Below, in pieces: positions 41,893-51,701 of a DNA stretch of 64,000 nt. Location of the stretch: assembly GCF_030812295.1 (NCBI RefSeq), contig NZ_JAUSSK010000002.1, positions 434,001 through 498,000 of the forward strand, in the 5' to 3' direction. How positions within the stretch are numbered: position 1 is the stretch's first letter; every line of letters begins with the position of its first letter. The translations under genes were made by a program, and so were the position numbers. The notes beneath the pieces were generated by a model. That model made no database searches. It was not told the DNA's origin and saw only the letters and a list, made by a program, of their open reading frames with translations. The DNA comes from Luteibacter jiangsuensis (GTDB lineage Bacteria > Pseudomonadota > Gammaproteobacteria > Xanthomonadales > Rhodanobacteraceae).

Positions 41893-42834
41893 CTAGCGGA
41901 AAGTTGTTCGCGGTGTCCAGTGGTCCAGCGCGCGAGCAGTCCGTTCGCGCCCCAGCTCGATCAACTCCCGCGCGCGATAGAACTCGTACACGGTGGATAC
42001 GTTGCGTGGGATCTCGATCAGCAGGTCGGGCGGATAGGCGGCGAGGCGCAGCCGCGAAAGATTGGCCTGCATGAGGTCCATGGACTGCGTCATCAGGTCG
42101 AACGCGCCTGGATCCCTGACCTTGGTTTCGCCTTGCGGCAGCACGCGCCCGATCAAGCGGCCCAGACGTGCGGTATAGCCCGTGTCGGCCACGGCGGCCA
42201 CGTCGCGTTCGGGTGGCTGCTGCATCTCGGCCGCGCCATCCACGCTCACGGCAATGACGTAATCGGCGTGCTCGCGCATCAAGGGCAGCACGGGCAGCGG
42301 GTTGAGCAGGGCCCCGTCGACCAGGCGCCGGCCCTCGTGCGTATATGGGCGGAACAGCGTGGGAATCGCGATCGAGGCACGGATCGCATCGAACAACGGT
42401 CCACGGGTGAGCCATACCTCGCGTTCCCGGTCGATGTCGGTGGCCACCGCCGTGTACGTGATCGGCAACTCCTCGATGTTCACCTCGCCGATCAACTCGC
42501 GCAGGGCGGCCATGATCCGGTCGCCCTTGATGAATCCACCGCCGGAGAAGCTCCAGTCCACCAGGCGCAGGACGTCGAAGCGAGCCAGCGTGGAGACCCA
42601 GTCGCGGTAGATGTCGAGCTTGCCCATGGCGTAGATGCCGCCGATGAGGGCGCCCATCGAGGTGCCGGCGACGGCGACGATGTCGAAGCCGCGTTCCTCG
42701 AGTTCTTCGATGGCGCCGATGTGGGCAAGACCCTTGGCCGCGCCCGCACCCAATGCCAGGGCGACACGGGGTTTGGGCGGCTCGCCGGCGGTGGCTGGCA
42801 GGGCGCCGGGATCGGCGATGTCGAGGTCGCTCAT
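41893..42834 (-). CDS. Patatin-like phospholipase
   Basis: The 313-residue protein has the oxyanion loop LGAGAAKGLAHIGAIEEL, nucleophile Ser59 in GTSMG and Asp173 in VDGALLNPLP, the Ser-Asp dyad of patatins (RssA-like). No signal peptide is seen, so it acts in the cytosol or on the inner membrane. It hydrolyses acyl esters of lipids; the exact substrate is unknown. The gene begins nine bases after the WYL regulator stop, so the two are probably co-transcribed. Confidence 0.92.
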   Translation of the reverse strand: MSDLDIADPGALPATAGEPPKPRVALALGAGAAKGLAHIGAIEELEERGFDIVAVAGTSMGALIGGIYAMGKLDIYRDWVSTLARFDVLRLVDWSFSGGGFIKGDRIMAALRELIGEVNIEELPITYTAVATDIDREREVWLTRGPLFDAIRASIAIPTLFRPYTHEGRRLVDGALLNPLPVLPLMREHADYVIAVSVDGAAEMQQPPERDVAAVADTGYTARLGRLIGRVLPQGETKVRDPGAFDLMTQSMDLMQANLSRLRLAAYPPDLLIEIPRNVSTVYEFYRARELIELGRERTARALDHWTPRTTFR

Positions 42835-42843
42835 GAAACCTGC

Positions 42844-43833
42844 TTAGTGACGATTGCCATTGCCCTGGTACCCGGAAAGGGCCAGTTGCAGCAGGATCTT
42901 CATTTCCTCGCGCAAGGGCAACGGCGAGACGATCTCGGCATCCGGACCGTACTTGAGCACATCCATCAGCAGCTCGCGCGAGTTCGAGTACGGCACCTTC
43001 AATTCGTAGCGGCCATCGGGCAACCACTCGCCCTTCTGTTGGGAATGCCAGTGCTCATCGGCCACCCAGCGCGCGGCGTGCGAGGAGAAACGAATGGTGG
43101 CCCAGGCTTTCGGCTTGCCGGCGAAAATGCCGTAGCTGGAGGCGAGCAGGTCGTTGAGTTCCGCCTCTTCCACGTCTTTCGCCTTCGCATCCAGCGCCTG
43201 CGGCTCGGCGATGCGGTCCACCGCGAAGCTGCGCAGTGCCTCCCGGTCGTGGTCCCAGACATCGAGGTACCAGTTGTCTCGGTAATGGGTCAGCCGTTGC
43301 GGCGACACGGTGCGTTTCGTATCGGAATTCGTGGTGCGGGCACGGTAGCGGAAACTCAGCTGGCGGCGTTCGAGCACGGCGCCGGCGACCATGCGGAATA
43401 CCTGTTGGTCCATCTTGCGTGCGCCCCAGGAGATCACCCGGATGCGATCCACGGGCAGGGCCTTGCCGCTGCCATGATCGGAGAGCAGCCGCTCGATGCG
43501 TGCCTTGAAGGGCGCCAGCGCCCCGGCCAGCACGCCCGGGTCGGAGCGGCCGATCAGTTCGTTCAGGGCCATCAGGGCGGCCAACTCGTCGCTGGTCAGC
43601 CACAGGCCGGGCAGTTCGAAGCTGTCGCCCTCGCCCGCTTCGTAGCGGAACGAGGCCTGCTCGCCGGCGACGCTCTGCACGGGCGCGCCCAGCGCGTCGC
43701 GCAGGAAGGCCACATCGCGATAGAGCGTGGCGCGCGAGCATTCCAGCTCGTCCATCAGCCGCGACAGGGGCACCGGATAGTGGGCCGACTTAAGCAGCCG
43801 GTGCAGGGTGAGAATGCGCTCGTAGCGGTCCAT
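42844..43833 (-). CDS. WYL-domain transcriptional regulator
   Basis: The 329-residue regulator has an N-terminal DeoR-like winged helix (MDRYERILTLHRLLKSAHYPVPLSRLMDELECSRATLYRDVAFLRDAL). A linker and a WYL domain (RQLSFRYRA, RLTHYRDNWYLDVWDHDREALRSFAVDRIAEP) follow, then the C-terminal WCX extension (VPYSNSRELLMDVLKYGPDAEIVSPLPLREEM). WYL proteins often sense nucleic-acid or nucleotide ligands and some control defence genes, but no defence genes are adjacent here. Confidence 0.92.
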   Translation of the reverse strand: MDRYERILTLHRLLKSAHYPVPLSRLMDELECSRATLYRDVAFLRDALGAPVQSVAGEQASFRYEAGEGDSFELPGLWLTSDELAALMALNELIGRSDPGVLAGALAPFKARIERLLSDHGSGKALPVDRIRVISWGARKMDQQVFRMVAGAVLERRQLSFRYRARTTNSDTKRTVSPQRLTHYRDNWYLDVWDHDREALRSFAVDRIAEPQALDAKAKDVEEAELNDLLASSYGIFAGKPKAWATIRFSSHAARWVADEHWHSQQKGEWLPDGRYELKVPYSNSRELLMDVLKYGPDAEIVSPLPLREEMKILLQLALSGYQGNGNRH

Positions 43834-44005
43834 GGGTGTCGCCGGCAGATGGAGCTTTCGGGAAGTGTGTCCGCGCGGGCGTGATGCCCGTATCTACGCA
43901 GGCCAAGCATGGCGGCGGGCGGTGCGCTCCGCAAGGGATGACTGCGGCGCGCGCCGTAGGATTTCCGTACCTGTGGGAGTCCCGGGTTTGCGCCCGGCAC
44001 CGATA

Positions 44006-44024
44006 GGCGCAAAAATGCGCCTTT
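44006..44024. promoter_or_regulatory. Hairpin GGCGCA-AAAA-TGCGCC-TTT between divergent genes
   Basis: A six-base stem with an A4 loop is followed by TTT, 29 bases before the ATG at 44053. It is small for a terminator and lies between divergent genes, so it could be an attenuator in the leader of the membrane protein or simply a palindromic binding site. Confidence 0.3.
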
Positions 44025-44052
44025 GCGATTCGCCGAAGGCCTCCCCCCGACC

Positions 44053-44979
44053 ATGGCGGAACCGAACGAGGCATCCCCCATCGCGCTGGCCCACGGGCGG
44101 TCCGATGGCGACGGTGCGCTCTCCAGCCTGTTCTCCCTACCGATCGTGGTCGTGCAGACGGCCAGCGCCACGGGCTATGGCCTGTGGATGGTTCTCGGCA
44201 CCGCCCTGGCCCTGGGTCTCTACCCGGACGGTCGCGGCGACGTGCTCGCCCCGTTGTCGATCGGGCTGGTGCTGGTGGGCGTCGGCCTCGTGGCGACCTG
44301 CCTGCGCTTGCCCTTCGCGCCGGAATGGCACGGTTGGAATCCCGTGAAGCGGATGATGCCGACCCCGGAAGGCATGATCGCCATGGCGACCTTCCTGCCG
44401 ATGCTGGCCTTGGGCGGCCTGGCGCGCGGTGGCAACGATTTCTGGGCGACCCGGCTGGCCGGCGCGGTGCTCATGCTCTGCAGCCTGGCTACCTTGGTCT
44501 ATACGGCACGCGGCGATTCGCGTGGCCTGCGCGGCACGGTGGCCTCGATGGCCAATACCCTTCCCCTCGGCCGGACGATCTCCGCCCTCTTCGCCGGCGG
44601 CCTGTGGTTTTGGCTCTGCGTCGCATTGCAGGTTGAGACGGCTATCGACCCGCTCAATCCGTGGCGACTGGCCCTGCTCGGGGTGGCGCTCGCCCTGGGC
44701 CTGGTGGAGGGTATGCGCTGGCGCGCGTTGCGCCAGCTGGCCGAGGAATGCGGCAAGACCGCGAGCATCACGGGCGGGCGTAGCGCGGTTTCGCTGCTTG
44801 GCTGTCGCTTCGGTGTCGCGGCACTCGCGATCGGATTGCCTTGCTTGCTGTTGATCGCCCATCCGACCGGTGCGACGCAGGCGTGGGCCGCCGGTCTGGC
44901 CGCGTTATGCTGCGTTGTCGGTCAATGTCTCGAACAGCGGCTCTATGGCCGCGCATACGCCCGGCTGGTCACAGGCTAG
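44053..44979 (+). CDS. Polytopic membrane protein, possibly DmsC-like
   Basis: The 308-residue protein has about eight hydrophobic segments and a short polar N-terminus (MAEPNEASPIALAHGRSDG). The layout and the segment LRLPFAPEWHGWNPVKRMMPTPEGMIAMATFLPML are loosely reminiscent of DmsC-type anchor subunits. No catalytic or Fe-S partner gene lies nearby, so the family is uncertain. The ATG at 44053 was preferred over an upstream TTG at 44023. Confidence 0.6.
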   Translation: MAEPNEASPIALAHGRSDGDGALSSLFSLPIVVVQTASATGYGLWMVLGTALALGLYPDGRGDVLAPLSIGLVLVGVGLVATCLRLPFAPEWHGWNPVKRMMPTPEGMIAMATFLPMLALGGLARGGNDFWATRLAGAVLMLCSLATLVYTARGDSRGLRGTVASMANTLPLGRTISALFAGGLWFWLCVALQVETAIDPLNPWRLALLGVALALGLVEGMRWRALRQLAEECGKTASITGGRSAVSLLGCRFGVAALAIGLPCLLLIAHPTGATQAWAAGLAALCCVVGQCLEQRLYGRAYARLVTG

Positions 44980-45060
44980 GCAAGATCATGGCGCGGGGGC
45001 GCGCCGTTGGCCGTCCAGACGGCCGAAGAACTCCCTTTCCAATCCACATCCGGGTAGACG

Positions 45061-45918
45061 ATGAAAAAACTGCTTATCGCCACGCTCGTCCTCGCCGCGC
45101 TGCCGTTCACGGCATCGGCACAGGACGCCAACGCCAATCCGAACCAGGACCCGTCCCAGAATGGCGGCTGGACGGGTTCGGGCGAATTCGGTTTCGCCTC
45201 GTCCCGTGGCAACTCTCGCTCCGAGAACGCCAATGCGAAGCTCGGCCTCAGCCAGGAAAACGAGGTCTGGAAGAACAACTTCTTCCTCAACGGATTGCGC
45301 TCGAAGGGCGAGGTCACCGTCACCGACGGTGACGGCAACACCATCGACAAGTTCAGCACCACCGCGAACCGCTACGACACGGGCGCCTCGGTCGGCTACA
45401 AGTTCGATCCGCGCAGCTACGTGGTGACCGCCGCCCGCTACGAGCACGACGATTTCGGCGCCAACCTGTGGCAAGGCATCATCTCGGTCGGTTACGGTTA
45501 CATCGCGCTGAAGAACGAACGCGCCGAGCTCTCGTTCGAAATCGGTCCCGGTTTCAAGCGCTACCAGCCGGCGAAGTCGACCCGCGCGGTGTTGAACGCC
45601 GACGGCACGCCGGCTGTCGATGCCGAGGGCAACGCCCTCTCCGAGAGCTACACGCCGAGCGCCGAGAGCGAAGTCGTCGGTCGCGGCCTGATCAACGGCA
45701 AGTACCGCCTCACCGACAATACGGCGCTGGAAGATACGCTGCTGGTGGAAGCGGGCTCGAAGAACCAGTACTACCAGAACGATATCGGCGTCTCGGTCAG
45801 CATGACGAAGAAGATGGCGCTCAAGGTCGGCTACCAGATCCGCTACAACAGCGACACGCAGCCGGGCACGGTCAGCACCGACAAGCTGATGACGACCAAC
45901 CTCGTCTACAACTTCTGA
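45061..45918 (+). CDS. DUF481 outer-membrane beta-barrel (YdiY-like)
   Basis: The 285-residue protein has a signal peptide cleaved after ASA (residue 20). A repeating strand pattern with aromatic ends (GSGEFGFASSRGNSRSENANAKLGLSQENEVWKNNF) is characteristic of DUF481, and the C-terminus LMTTNLVYNF ends in Phe as outer-membrane proteins do. Function is unknown; family members are found in response to salt or acid in other bacteria. An AAAAA-rich start MKKLL marks a Sec signal. Confidence 0.9.
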   Translation: MKKLLIATLVLAALPFTASAQDANANPNQDPSQNGGWTGSGEFGFASSRGNSRSENANAKLGLSQENEVWKNNFFLNGLRSKGEVTVTDGDGNTIDKFSTTANRYDTGASVGYKFDPRSYVVTAARYEHDDFGANLWQGIISVGYGYIALKNERAELSFEIGPGFKRYQPAKSTRAVLNADGTPAVDAEGNALSESYTPSAESEVVGRGLINGKYRLTDNTALEDTLLVEAGSKNQYYQNDIGVSVSMTKKMALKVGYQIRYNSDTQPGTVSTDKLMTTNLVYNF

Positions 45919-45938
45919 CGGTTCGGCTTCGGGAAAGC

Positions 45939-46049
45939 ATCGCCGACACGTCGGCTCCCACCAGAGCATCGGTACCGTCGAACAGGGCCGGCTCCCGCCG
46001 GAGGCAGGCTCCGGTGGGAGCCTCGTGTGGGAGCCGACTTGTCGGCGAT
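45939..46049. repeat. REP-type palindromic repeat, copy F
   Basis: An inverted half-element (ATCGCCGACACGTCGGCTCC) lies at the left and GTGGGAGCCGACTTGTCGG at the right, with a degenerate middle (GGCTCCCGCCGGAGGCAGGC). It sits between the convergent DUF481 and hemC genes and leaves no room for another terminator. Confidence 0.85.
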
Positions 46050-46067
46050 GCTCTTACCCGGAACCCC

Positions 46068-46988
46068 TCACCGCTGCGGCTTCAGGAAATCCTCGGCGCC
46101 CAGCTCCAGCAGCATCGCGGCCACTTCCTGCCCCAGCGCCACCGGCGTGTCGCCCGCGCTGTCCGCCTGCGCGTGCAACAGCTCGCCCGTGGCGGCGTTG
46201 CCGACCATGCCGTGCAGGGTGAGACCATGCTCGGCGACGACGCACCACGCGCCGATGGCCACCGCGCAACTGCCGCCGAGCGTTTCGTTCATCGCCCGCT
46301 CCGCGTTCACGGCGATGCGGGTTTCCTCGTCTTCCAGCGCCGACAGCAGTTCACTGACGCGCCAGTCGTTCGCTCGGGACTCCACGGCGATCGCGCCCTG
46401 GCCCGGTGCCGGCAGCCAGCCAGGGCTGGCCAGCCGTGTACGGATGCGCTGGCCGAGGCCCAGCCGCTCCACGCCCGCGCACGCGAGGATGATCGCGTCG
46501 TAGTGACCGTCGTCGAGCTTGGCCAGCCGCGTGTTCACGTTGCCCCGCAGGTCGAGCAATTGCAGGTCGGGACGCAGCGCGCGCAACTGGGCTTGGCGAC
46601 GCAACGACGATGTGCCGACGCGGGCACCGTTGGGCAATTCGGCGAGGTTCGCGTAATCGTTGGCGATGAAGGCGTCGGCGGCATCGGCCCGCGGCAGGAC
46701 GGCGGAAAGGGCGAAGCCCGGCTCCAGTTCGGCGGGAACGTCTTTCAGGGAGTGCACGGCGATATCCGCGCGATCCTCCAGCATCGCCACCTCCAGTTCC
46801 TTCAGGAACAGGCCCTTGCCGCCGATCGTGGCAAGCGAGCGGTCGAGGATCTCGTCGCCGCGCGTGGAGAGCGGTACCAGCTCGACGACCAGCCCGGGAT
46901 GCGCCTGGCGCAGCAGGCTGGCCACGTGCTCGGCTTGCCAGAGGGCCAGCGCACTCTTGCGGGTGGCGATGCGGAGTGGTGCGGTCAT
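46068..46988 (-). CDS. hemC: Hydroxymethylbilane synthase (porphobilinogen deaminase)
   Basis: HemC polymerises four porphobilinogens for haem and sirohaem. The 306-residue protein shows [18 protein letters not shown], catalytic Asp83 ([12 protein letters not shown]), the Arg cluster [25 protein letters not shown], and Cys241 in [11 protein letters not shown], which carries the dipyrromethane cofactor. The gene order algR-hemC is also found in Pseudomonas. The ATG at 46988 matches the family start. Confidence 0.97.
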   Translation of the reverse strand: MTAPLRIATRKSALALWQAEHVASLLRQAHPGLVVELVPLSTRGDEILDRSLATIGGKGLFLKELEVAMLEDRADIAVHSLKDVPAELEPGFALSAVLPRADAADAFIANDYANLAELPNGARVGTSSLRRQAQLRALRPDLQLLDLRGNVNTRLAKLDDGHYDAIILACAGVERLGLGQRIRTRLASPGWLPAPGQGAIAVESRANDWRVSELLSALEDEETRIAVNAERAMNETLGGSCAVAIGAWCVVAEHGLTLHGMVGNAATGELLHAQADSAGDTPVALGQEVAAMLLELGAEDFLKPQR

Positions 46989-47071
46989 GGCGGTCCGTAC
47001 GGGGCTATCGTGAAAGGTGACGATTGTCCCGCAAACCACCCTCGAGCGCAGCGCGGTGGAACGTCCTGGCG

Positions 47072-47785
47072 TCAGGCGCCAGGTGTGCGGAGCAGCTGGC
47101 GGATCGCCGGCAGGTTGCGCCGGCTCACCTCGGGGGTGACCTCGGTGCCGGCCAGGCGGGCCAGTACGCGTCCGTCGGCGAGCGTCTTCAGTCCCAGCAG
47201 CCGCTCGCGCGGGACGAGGCAATTGCGATGCAGGCGGACCAGGCGCTCGCCGTGCGCGGCCTCCAGCTGGCGCAGCGATTCGTCGATCAGCCACATGCCG
47301 CCACGGTGATGCACGGCCACGTACTTCTCGTCCGCGAGCAGGTAGAGCACCTCGTCGAGCGCCACGCGCACCTCGTCCGCGCCATGCCTGGCACGCAACC
47401 AGGTACCCCGTTCGGCGTGGGCAGGCTGGCGTCTCGCCATGGCGCGCTCCATCGCCTCGTCCAGCCGCTCGGCGCGGACCGGCTTCAACAGGTAGTCCGT
47501 CGCACCGAGGTCGAAGGCGCTGAGCGCGTGTTGCTCGTAGGCGGTACAGAAGATCACCTGGGGCGGTGCCGATAACCCGGCGAGCCGCTTCGCCGCGAGC
47601 GTTCCCGTCAGCCCGGGCATTTCGATGTCGAGCAGGACGAGGTCGGGCTTCAACTGGGCGCAAGCCTCCAGCAGGGCGTCGCCATCGGCGACCTCCCCCA
47701 CCACGGTGACGTCCTGCCGCCGGGCGAGCAAGGTACGCAGGCGCATCCGCGCCAGCGGTTCGTCATCGGCGATCAGTACGCGCAT
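47072..47785 (-). CDS. algR: LytTR response regulator AlgR
   Basis: The 237-residue response regulator has an acidic pocket (IADDEP), phospho-acceptor Asp53 ([10 protein letters not shown]) and Lys102 region ([11 protein letters not shown]). A C-terminal LytTR DNA-binding domain follows ([46 protein letters not shown]). In Pseudomonas AlgR controls alginate, type IV pili and virulence. Its start overlaps the end of algZ by 23 bases, and hemC lies just downstream. Confidence 0.92.
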   Translation of the reverse strand: MRVLIADDEPLARMRLRTLLARRQDVTVVGEVADGDALLEACAQLKPDLVLLDIEMPGLTGTLAAKRLAGLSAPPQVIFCTAYEQHALSAFDLGATDYLLKPVRAERLDEAMERAMARRQPAHAERGTWLRARHGADEVRVALDEVLYLLADEKYVAVHHRGGMWLIDESLRQLEAAHGERLVRLHRNCLVPRERLLGLKTLADGRVLARLAGTEVTPEVSRRNLPAIRQLLRTPGA

Positions 47786-48830
47786 GCGCGGACTCCGGCA
47801 GGAACAGGGTCACGACGAAACGGTTGTCATCGGTCTCGGCGCGTACCGTGGCGCGTTCGCCGAAGTGGAAGCGCACGCGTTCACGGACGCTGCGCAAGCC
47901 ATGCCCGTTACCCGGGGTGGCCGGCGCGTTGGATAGCGGATTGTCGACCACGATCTCCACGCCGCCCGGCACGCGGCGGCCACCGAGGCGGATCGTGCCA
48001 CCCGCGCGGCTGGGCTGAACCCCATGGCGGATCGCGTTTTCCACCAGCGGCTGCAACAGCAGGCGCGGCAGCGGGAGGTCGTCCGGCACGTCGATGGCAC
48101 GCTCCACACGCAACCGGTCGCCCAGGCGCAACGCCTCGATCTCCAGGTAGCGATCCACCAGCGCCCATTCCTCGCCCAGCGTTCCCACGGACGACGGGTC
48201 GCTGCCCAAGGCGGCGCGGAACAGTTCGGCGAGGTTTTCGACGGTGCGCTCGGCGGCGTCGGGGTCCACCCGGATCAGCGCGGCCACGGCGTTCATGCTG
48301 TTGAACAGGAAATGCGGCCGGATGCGCGCCTGCAAGGCGGCCACCTGCGCCTGCGCCTCCGCCGCCACGCGTGCCTGCCATTGCGCCACGACGTAGAAAT
48401 AGCGCAGCAGCCCCGCGCCGAGGAGGCCGGTGGCAAGCACGCTGTCGCGCACGAAGCGGAATCGCGAAACCGGGCTGAGGCCCGCGCCGAGGTTATGGTC
48501 GATCCAGCCAAGCAGGGTGGCGCTGAGTCCCACCGTGACCACCAGGAGCAGCCAGACGGCGGCGTAAGGCCACAGCCAGGGCAACCGCTGCATCCAGGGG
48601 CGCAGCTTGCACAGCGCCACCGTCAGCAACATGGACAACCAGCTGGTGAACAGCACGGCGATGCAATAGTCGCGCAGGTCACCGTCGTTACCCGGCGCGA
48701 GCCACATCAGGGTGACGGTGAGCGCACCGACCACCAGCAGTGCGAACAGTACCGGCAGGCTGCAGAAATCGGGCAGCGGCGCCGACGGCGGGCGCGGATG
48801 GGCGGGACTGTCGAGCGGGGCGGCTGGCAT
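47763..48830 (-). CDS. algZ: AlgZ/FimS-type sensor histidine kinase
   Basis: The 355-residue LytS-like kinase has an N-terminal LPDFC motif, four predicted membrane helices and the His-kinase box with His173 (RIRPHFLFNSMNAVAALI). A HATPase domain follows (LPRLLLQPLVENAIRHG, GNGHGLRSVRERV). This unusual histidine-kinase class pairs with LytTR regulators. ATG 48830 is the assumed start; a GTG at 48878 that overlaps the esterase stop as GTGA is an alternative. No strong ribosome-binding site distinguishes them. Confidence 0.9.
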   Translation of the reverse strand: MPAAPLDSPAHPRPPSAPLPDFCSLPVLFALLVVGALTVTLMWLAPGNDGDLRDYCIAVLFTSWLSMLLTVALCKLRPWMQRLPWLWPYAAVWLLLVVTVGLSATLLGWIDHNLGAGLSPVSRFRFVRDSVLATGLLGAGLLRYFYVVAQWQARVAAEAQAQVAALQARIRPHFLFNSMNAVAALIRVDPDAAERTVENLAELFRAALGSDPSSVGTLGEEWALVDRYLEIEALRLGDRLRVERAIDVPDDLPLPRLLLQPLVENAIRHGVQPSRAGGTIRLGGRRVPGGVEIVVDNPLSNAPATPGNGHGLRSVRERVRFHFGERATVRAETDDNRFVVTLFLPESAHARTDRR

Positions 48831-48874
48831 GCGGCGAGTATGCCGGATGCTCCCCGGCGCCAGCGCGCAGTCGA

Positions 48875-49543
48875 TCACGCGTCGGCGAAACGCTCGGTGA
48901 GCCAGGCGCGAACGTCCGCGATTTCCGCCAGGCTGACCTGATGGCCCATGGGATAGCTATGCCAGTCGATGCGGTGCCCGAGCGTTTCCAGGGCCTGGCG
49001 CGATTGTTCACCCAGGGCCATGGGCACGATCGGGTCGGCGCTGCCATGCCCCCAGAAGATCGGCGTGGCGTGATTCGCACCGCTGCGTTCGGCCTCGATC
49101 GTCTCGTGCAGTGGCAGGTAGGCCGACAGCACCAGGATGCCGGCCAGCGACTCGCGATGACGGAGACCGGCCGAAAGCGCCATCGCGCCTCCCTGGGAGA
49201 AGCCGGCCAGGACGACGCGAGACGCGGGCACGCCACGTTCCTCCTCGCGTGCGATCAGGGCTTCCACGTCGGCGATCGAGGCGCGGATGCCTTCGACGTC
49301 CTGTTTGTCGGCGATCGCGAGACCCTTGATGTCGTACCACGCGCGCATCGGCATGCCGTTGTTCACCGTCACCGGCCGCACCGGCGCGTGCGGGAACACG
49401 AAGCGTATTCCCGGCCATGCCGGGTCGACCAGCTCGGGCACGATCGGCGCGAAGTCGTTGCCGTCCGCGCCCAGGCCGTGCAGCCAGATCACCGACCAGA
49501 TCGGCGAAGGGCGGGTTTCGCGTTCGACGGTGGGCAGGGACAT
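48875..49543 (-). CDS. Carboxylesterase / lysophospholipase-like hydrolase
   Basis: The 222-residue alpha/beta hydrolase of the phospholipase/carboxylesterase family (acyl-protein thioesterase fold) starts its core with IWLHGLGADGNDF. The triad is Ser116 (AGFSQGGAM), Asp170 (GHGSADPIVP) and His201 (YPMGHQV). No signal peptide is seen, so it is cytosolic. It lies four bases after the prolyl oligopeptidase gene and just upstream of algZ, all on the minus strand. Confidence 0.93.
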   Translation of the reverse strand: MSLPTVERETRPSPIWSVIWLHGLGADGNDFAPIVPELVDPAWPGIRFVFPHAPVRPVTVNNGMPMRAWYDIKGLAIADKQDVEGIRASIADVEALIAREEERGVPASRVVLAGFSQGGAMALSAGLRHRESLAGILVLSAYLPLHETIEAERSGANHATPIFWGHGSADPIVPMALGEQSRQALETLGHRIDWHSYPMGHQVSLAEIADVRAWLTERFADA

Positions 49544-49547
49544 GCGC

Positions 49548-51650
49548 TTATTCCCCCAATCCGAGTTCGGTCGCGAAGAAGGTCATCGACAGCGCCTGGT
49601 TGCCCACGCGCTGGCTGAAGGGGGCGCCGATGCCGTGACCGGCATTCATGCGCGTGAGCAGCAGCACCGGCTGGCCGGACGTGCTGGCGTCCTGCAGGGC
49701 GGCGGCGAACTTGCGCGACTGCCAGGGCGCCACGCGCGGATCGTTCGCGCCCGTGGTCAACAGCACGGCCGGGTACTTCGTGCCCTTCTTCACGTTGTGA
49801 AGGGGCGAATACGCCAGCATGGCCTTCGCGATCGCCGGATCCGCGACCGAGCCGTACTCGCTGACGTTGTACGGTCCGTTCGCAAAAGCGGTTTCATGCC
49901 GCGGCACGTCGTAGATGCCCACGGCACCCACGACCGCGCGGTATTGCTCCGGATGCTGGGTGAGTGCCGCGCCCATCAACAGCCCACCGTTGCTGCCGCC
50001 GAGGATGCCCAGGTGCCCCGTGTCGGTCCACTTCGTATCGATCAGCGCCTGTGAAGCCGCGTAGAAGTCGTCGAACACGTTCTGCTTGCGCAGCTTCTGG
50101 CCCTGCTCGTGCCAGGCCTCGCCGAACTCGTTGCCGCCGCGGATGTTGGCGTAAGCCAGGACGCCGCCACGCTCCAGCCACGCCAGGTTCGGGCCGACGA
50201 ACCCCGGGGTGACCGGAATCCCGAAGCCGCCATAGCTGTAGAGGATGGTGGGACGCTTGCCATTCGGAGTGATGCCGTCCATCGCGATCACGGTGACCGG
50301 AATCTTGCTGCCGTCCTTCGAGGTGCCTTCCACGCGGGAGACGCGAACCTTCGAATAGTCGGCGGCCGGTTTCACCTCGAAGATGGTCTTCAGCGAACCA
50401 CTGGCACCGTCGTACTCTGCCCAATGCGTGGGCGTGGTCCAGCCCGCATACGAGATCAACGCCTTGTCCTGGCCTTTTTCCGACGCCACGCCGCCGATGG
50501 CGACGCCTGTCGCCGGAAGCGGCACGCGGCGCACGAAGCCCGCTTTCGCGTCGTACTGGTCGGCCCACCAGTCGGGACCGGCACTGCGCACGACGAGGAA
50601 GCCATCACCCAGCGGGGTGACATGCTGGATGGCGCCCTCGCCTTCGGCGAGCACGTCGACGGTCTTGCCATCGGCTCCTATCGCGACGATCTTGCCGCGC
50701 GGTGCGCCGGCAAAGGTCACGACGTAGAGGCGGTCGCCGATCCAACTGGCGGAGCGTACGTCGGCGTCGTGCCCCAGAACGCGCTTGAACTGGCCTTCGC
50801 CTTCGCGCAGGTAGACCTCGGCGGGACCACCGTCGCCTTCGTTGGCGAGCAGCGCGGTGGACTTGCCGCCTTCGCCTTCCATGAGGATGTACTCGGCCAC
50901 GTGCGAGTAGCCCTTGCCGAAAACGATACGGTCCTTCGCCACGGGCTCGCCGATGACGTGATGGGCGAGGTAGGCGTCGAACTCGCGCAATGGCTTGCTC
51001 GCGGTCGGCGCGTCGAAACGCGCGTAGATCACGCCTTTTTCGTCCGCATCCCAGGCCAGCGCCTGCGGCGTGGTGCCGCCACCGGCGAACGGCAGTTCGT
51101 CACCGAGCGGCTTGCCTGTCTTCGTATCGAGGATATGGATGGTGGTGAGTTCGCTCCCGCCTTCGGCCGTTCCGTAGGCGAGGTAGCGGCCGCTCGGCGA
51201 CGGCCAGTAGGCCGTGATGGCCGTGTTTCCGTCACCCTTGTTGAGATCCACCAGCGTGCGTGTCTCGCCATCGGGCCAGGCCTTCGCCACGAGTACGGGC
51301 TGGGGTTGCGGCGGGGTGTTCTCGAAGTAGAACAAGGTGCCGCCCGCCAGCGTCGGCGACGAGCGCGTCGTGGACGTGATCGACAACTCGCGTATGCGCG
51401 CGCTCAGCGTCTTGCCCAGCGGCATGGCGCCGATCGCGGCCTCGGTATAGGCGTTCTGCGCCTCGATCCACTTCGTCACGTCCGGCGCACCGGGATTCTC
51501 CAGCCAGCGGTACGGATCGTTCACTGGCTGGCCTGCGAGGGTTTCCGACACCATGCGCTTCGGTGTGGACGGCGGTTGCGGCGTGGCGGCGTGCGCGGCG
51601 AAGGCGACGAAAAGGCTGGCGGCAAGCAGGCGTGGAACGATGGCGCGCAT
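49548..51650 (-). CDS. Prolyl oligopeptidase (S9A)
   Basis: The 700-residue secreted peptidase has a signal peptide (LLAASLFVAFAAHA) and an N-terminal DPYRWLEN motif. A seven-bladed propeller follows, then the hydrolase domain with Ser553 (GILGGSNGGLL), Asp in TTGANDPRVAP and His in RMNAGHGIG. It cleaves after proline in short peptides, here presumably in the periplasm. GGAG precedes the ATG at 51650. The REP array begins 52 bases upstream. Confidence 0.94.
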   Translation of the reverse strand: MRAIVPRLLAASLFVAFAAHAATPQPPSTPKRMVSETLAGQPVNDPYRWLENPGAPDVTKWIEAQNAYTEAAIGAMPLGKTLSARIRELSITSTTRSSPTLAGGTLFYFENTPPQPQPVLVAKAWPDGETRTLVDLNKGDGNTAITAYWPSPSGRYLAYGTAEGGSELTTIHILDTKTGKPLGDELPFAGGGTTPQALAWDADEKGVIYARFDAPTASKPLREFDAYLAHHVIGEPVAKDRIVFGKGYSHVAEYILMEGEGGKSTALLANEGDGGPAEVYLREGEGQFKRVLGHDADVRSASWIGDRLYVVTFAGAPRGKIVAIGADGKTVDVLAEGEGAIQHVTPLGDGFLVVRSAGPDWWADQYDAKAGFVRRVPLPATGVAIGGVASEKGQDKALISYAGWTTPTHWAEYDGASGSLKTIFEVKPAADYSKVRVSRVEGTSKDGSKIPVTVIAMDGITPNGKRPTILYSYGGFGIPVTPGFVGPNLAWLERGGVLAYANIRGGNEFGEAWHEQGQKLRKQNVFDDFYAASQALIDTKWTDTGHLGILGGSNGGLLMGAALTQHPEQYRAVVGAVGIYDVPRHETAFANGPYNVSEYGSVADPAIAKAMLAYSPLHNVKKGTKYPAVLLTTGANDPRVAPWQSRKFAAALQDASTSGQPVLLLTRMNAGHGIGAPFSQRVGNQALSMTFFATELGLGE

Positions 51651-51676
51651 GGGTGAACTCCGGGGGAGGAACGCCG

Positions 51677-51685
51677 AGCGTAGCA
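51677..51685 (-). promoter_or_regulatory. Extended -10 element of the prolyl oligopeptidase gene
   Basis: On the minus strand TGCTACGCT fits TGn-TAnnnT. It lies about 27 bases before the start codon, between the gene and the REP array. The identical nonamer precedes parA. Confidence 0.45.
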
Positions 51686-51701
51686 AAGCGCGCCACCTCT
51701 G

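Noticed and set aside
41827-43884. A 685-codon plus-strand frame running from REP copy E through patatin and WYL genes
   Set aside because: It opposes two genes with clear catalytic and DNA-binding motifs; the start lies in the REP repeat.
44006-44024. Riboswitch in the leader of the membrane protein
   Set aside because: Only one six-base hairpin is present; no conserved aptamer-like arrangement is seen.
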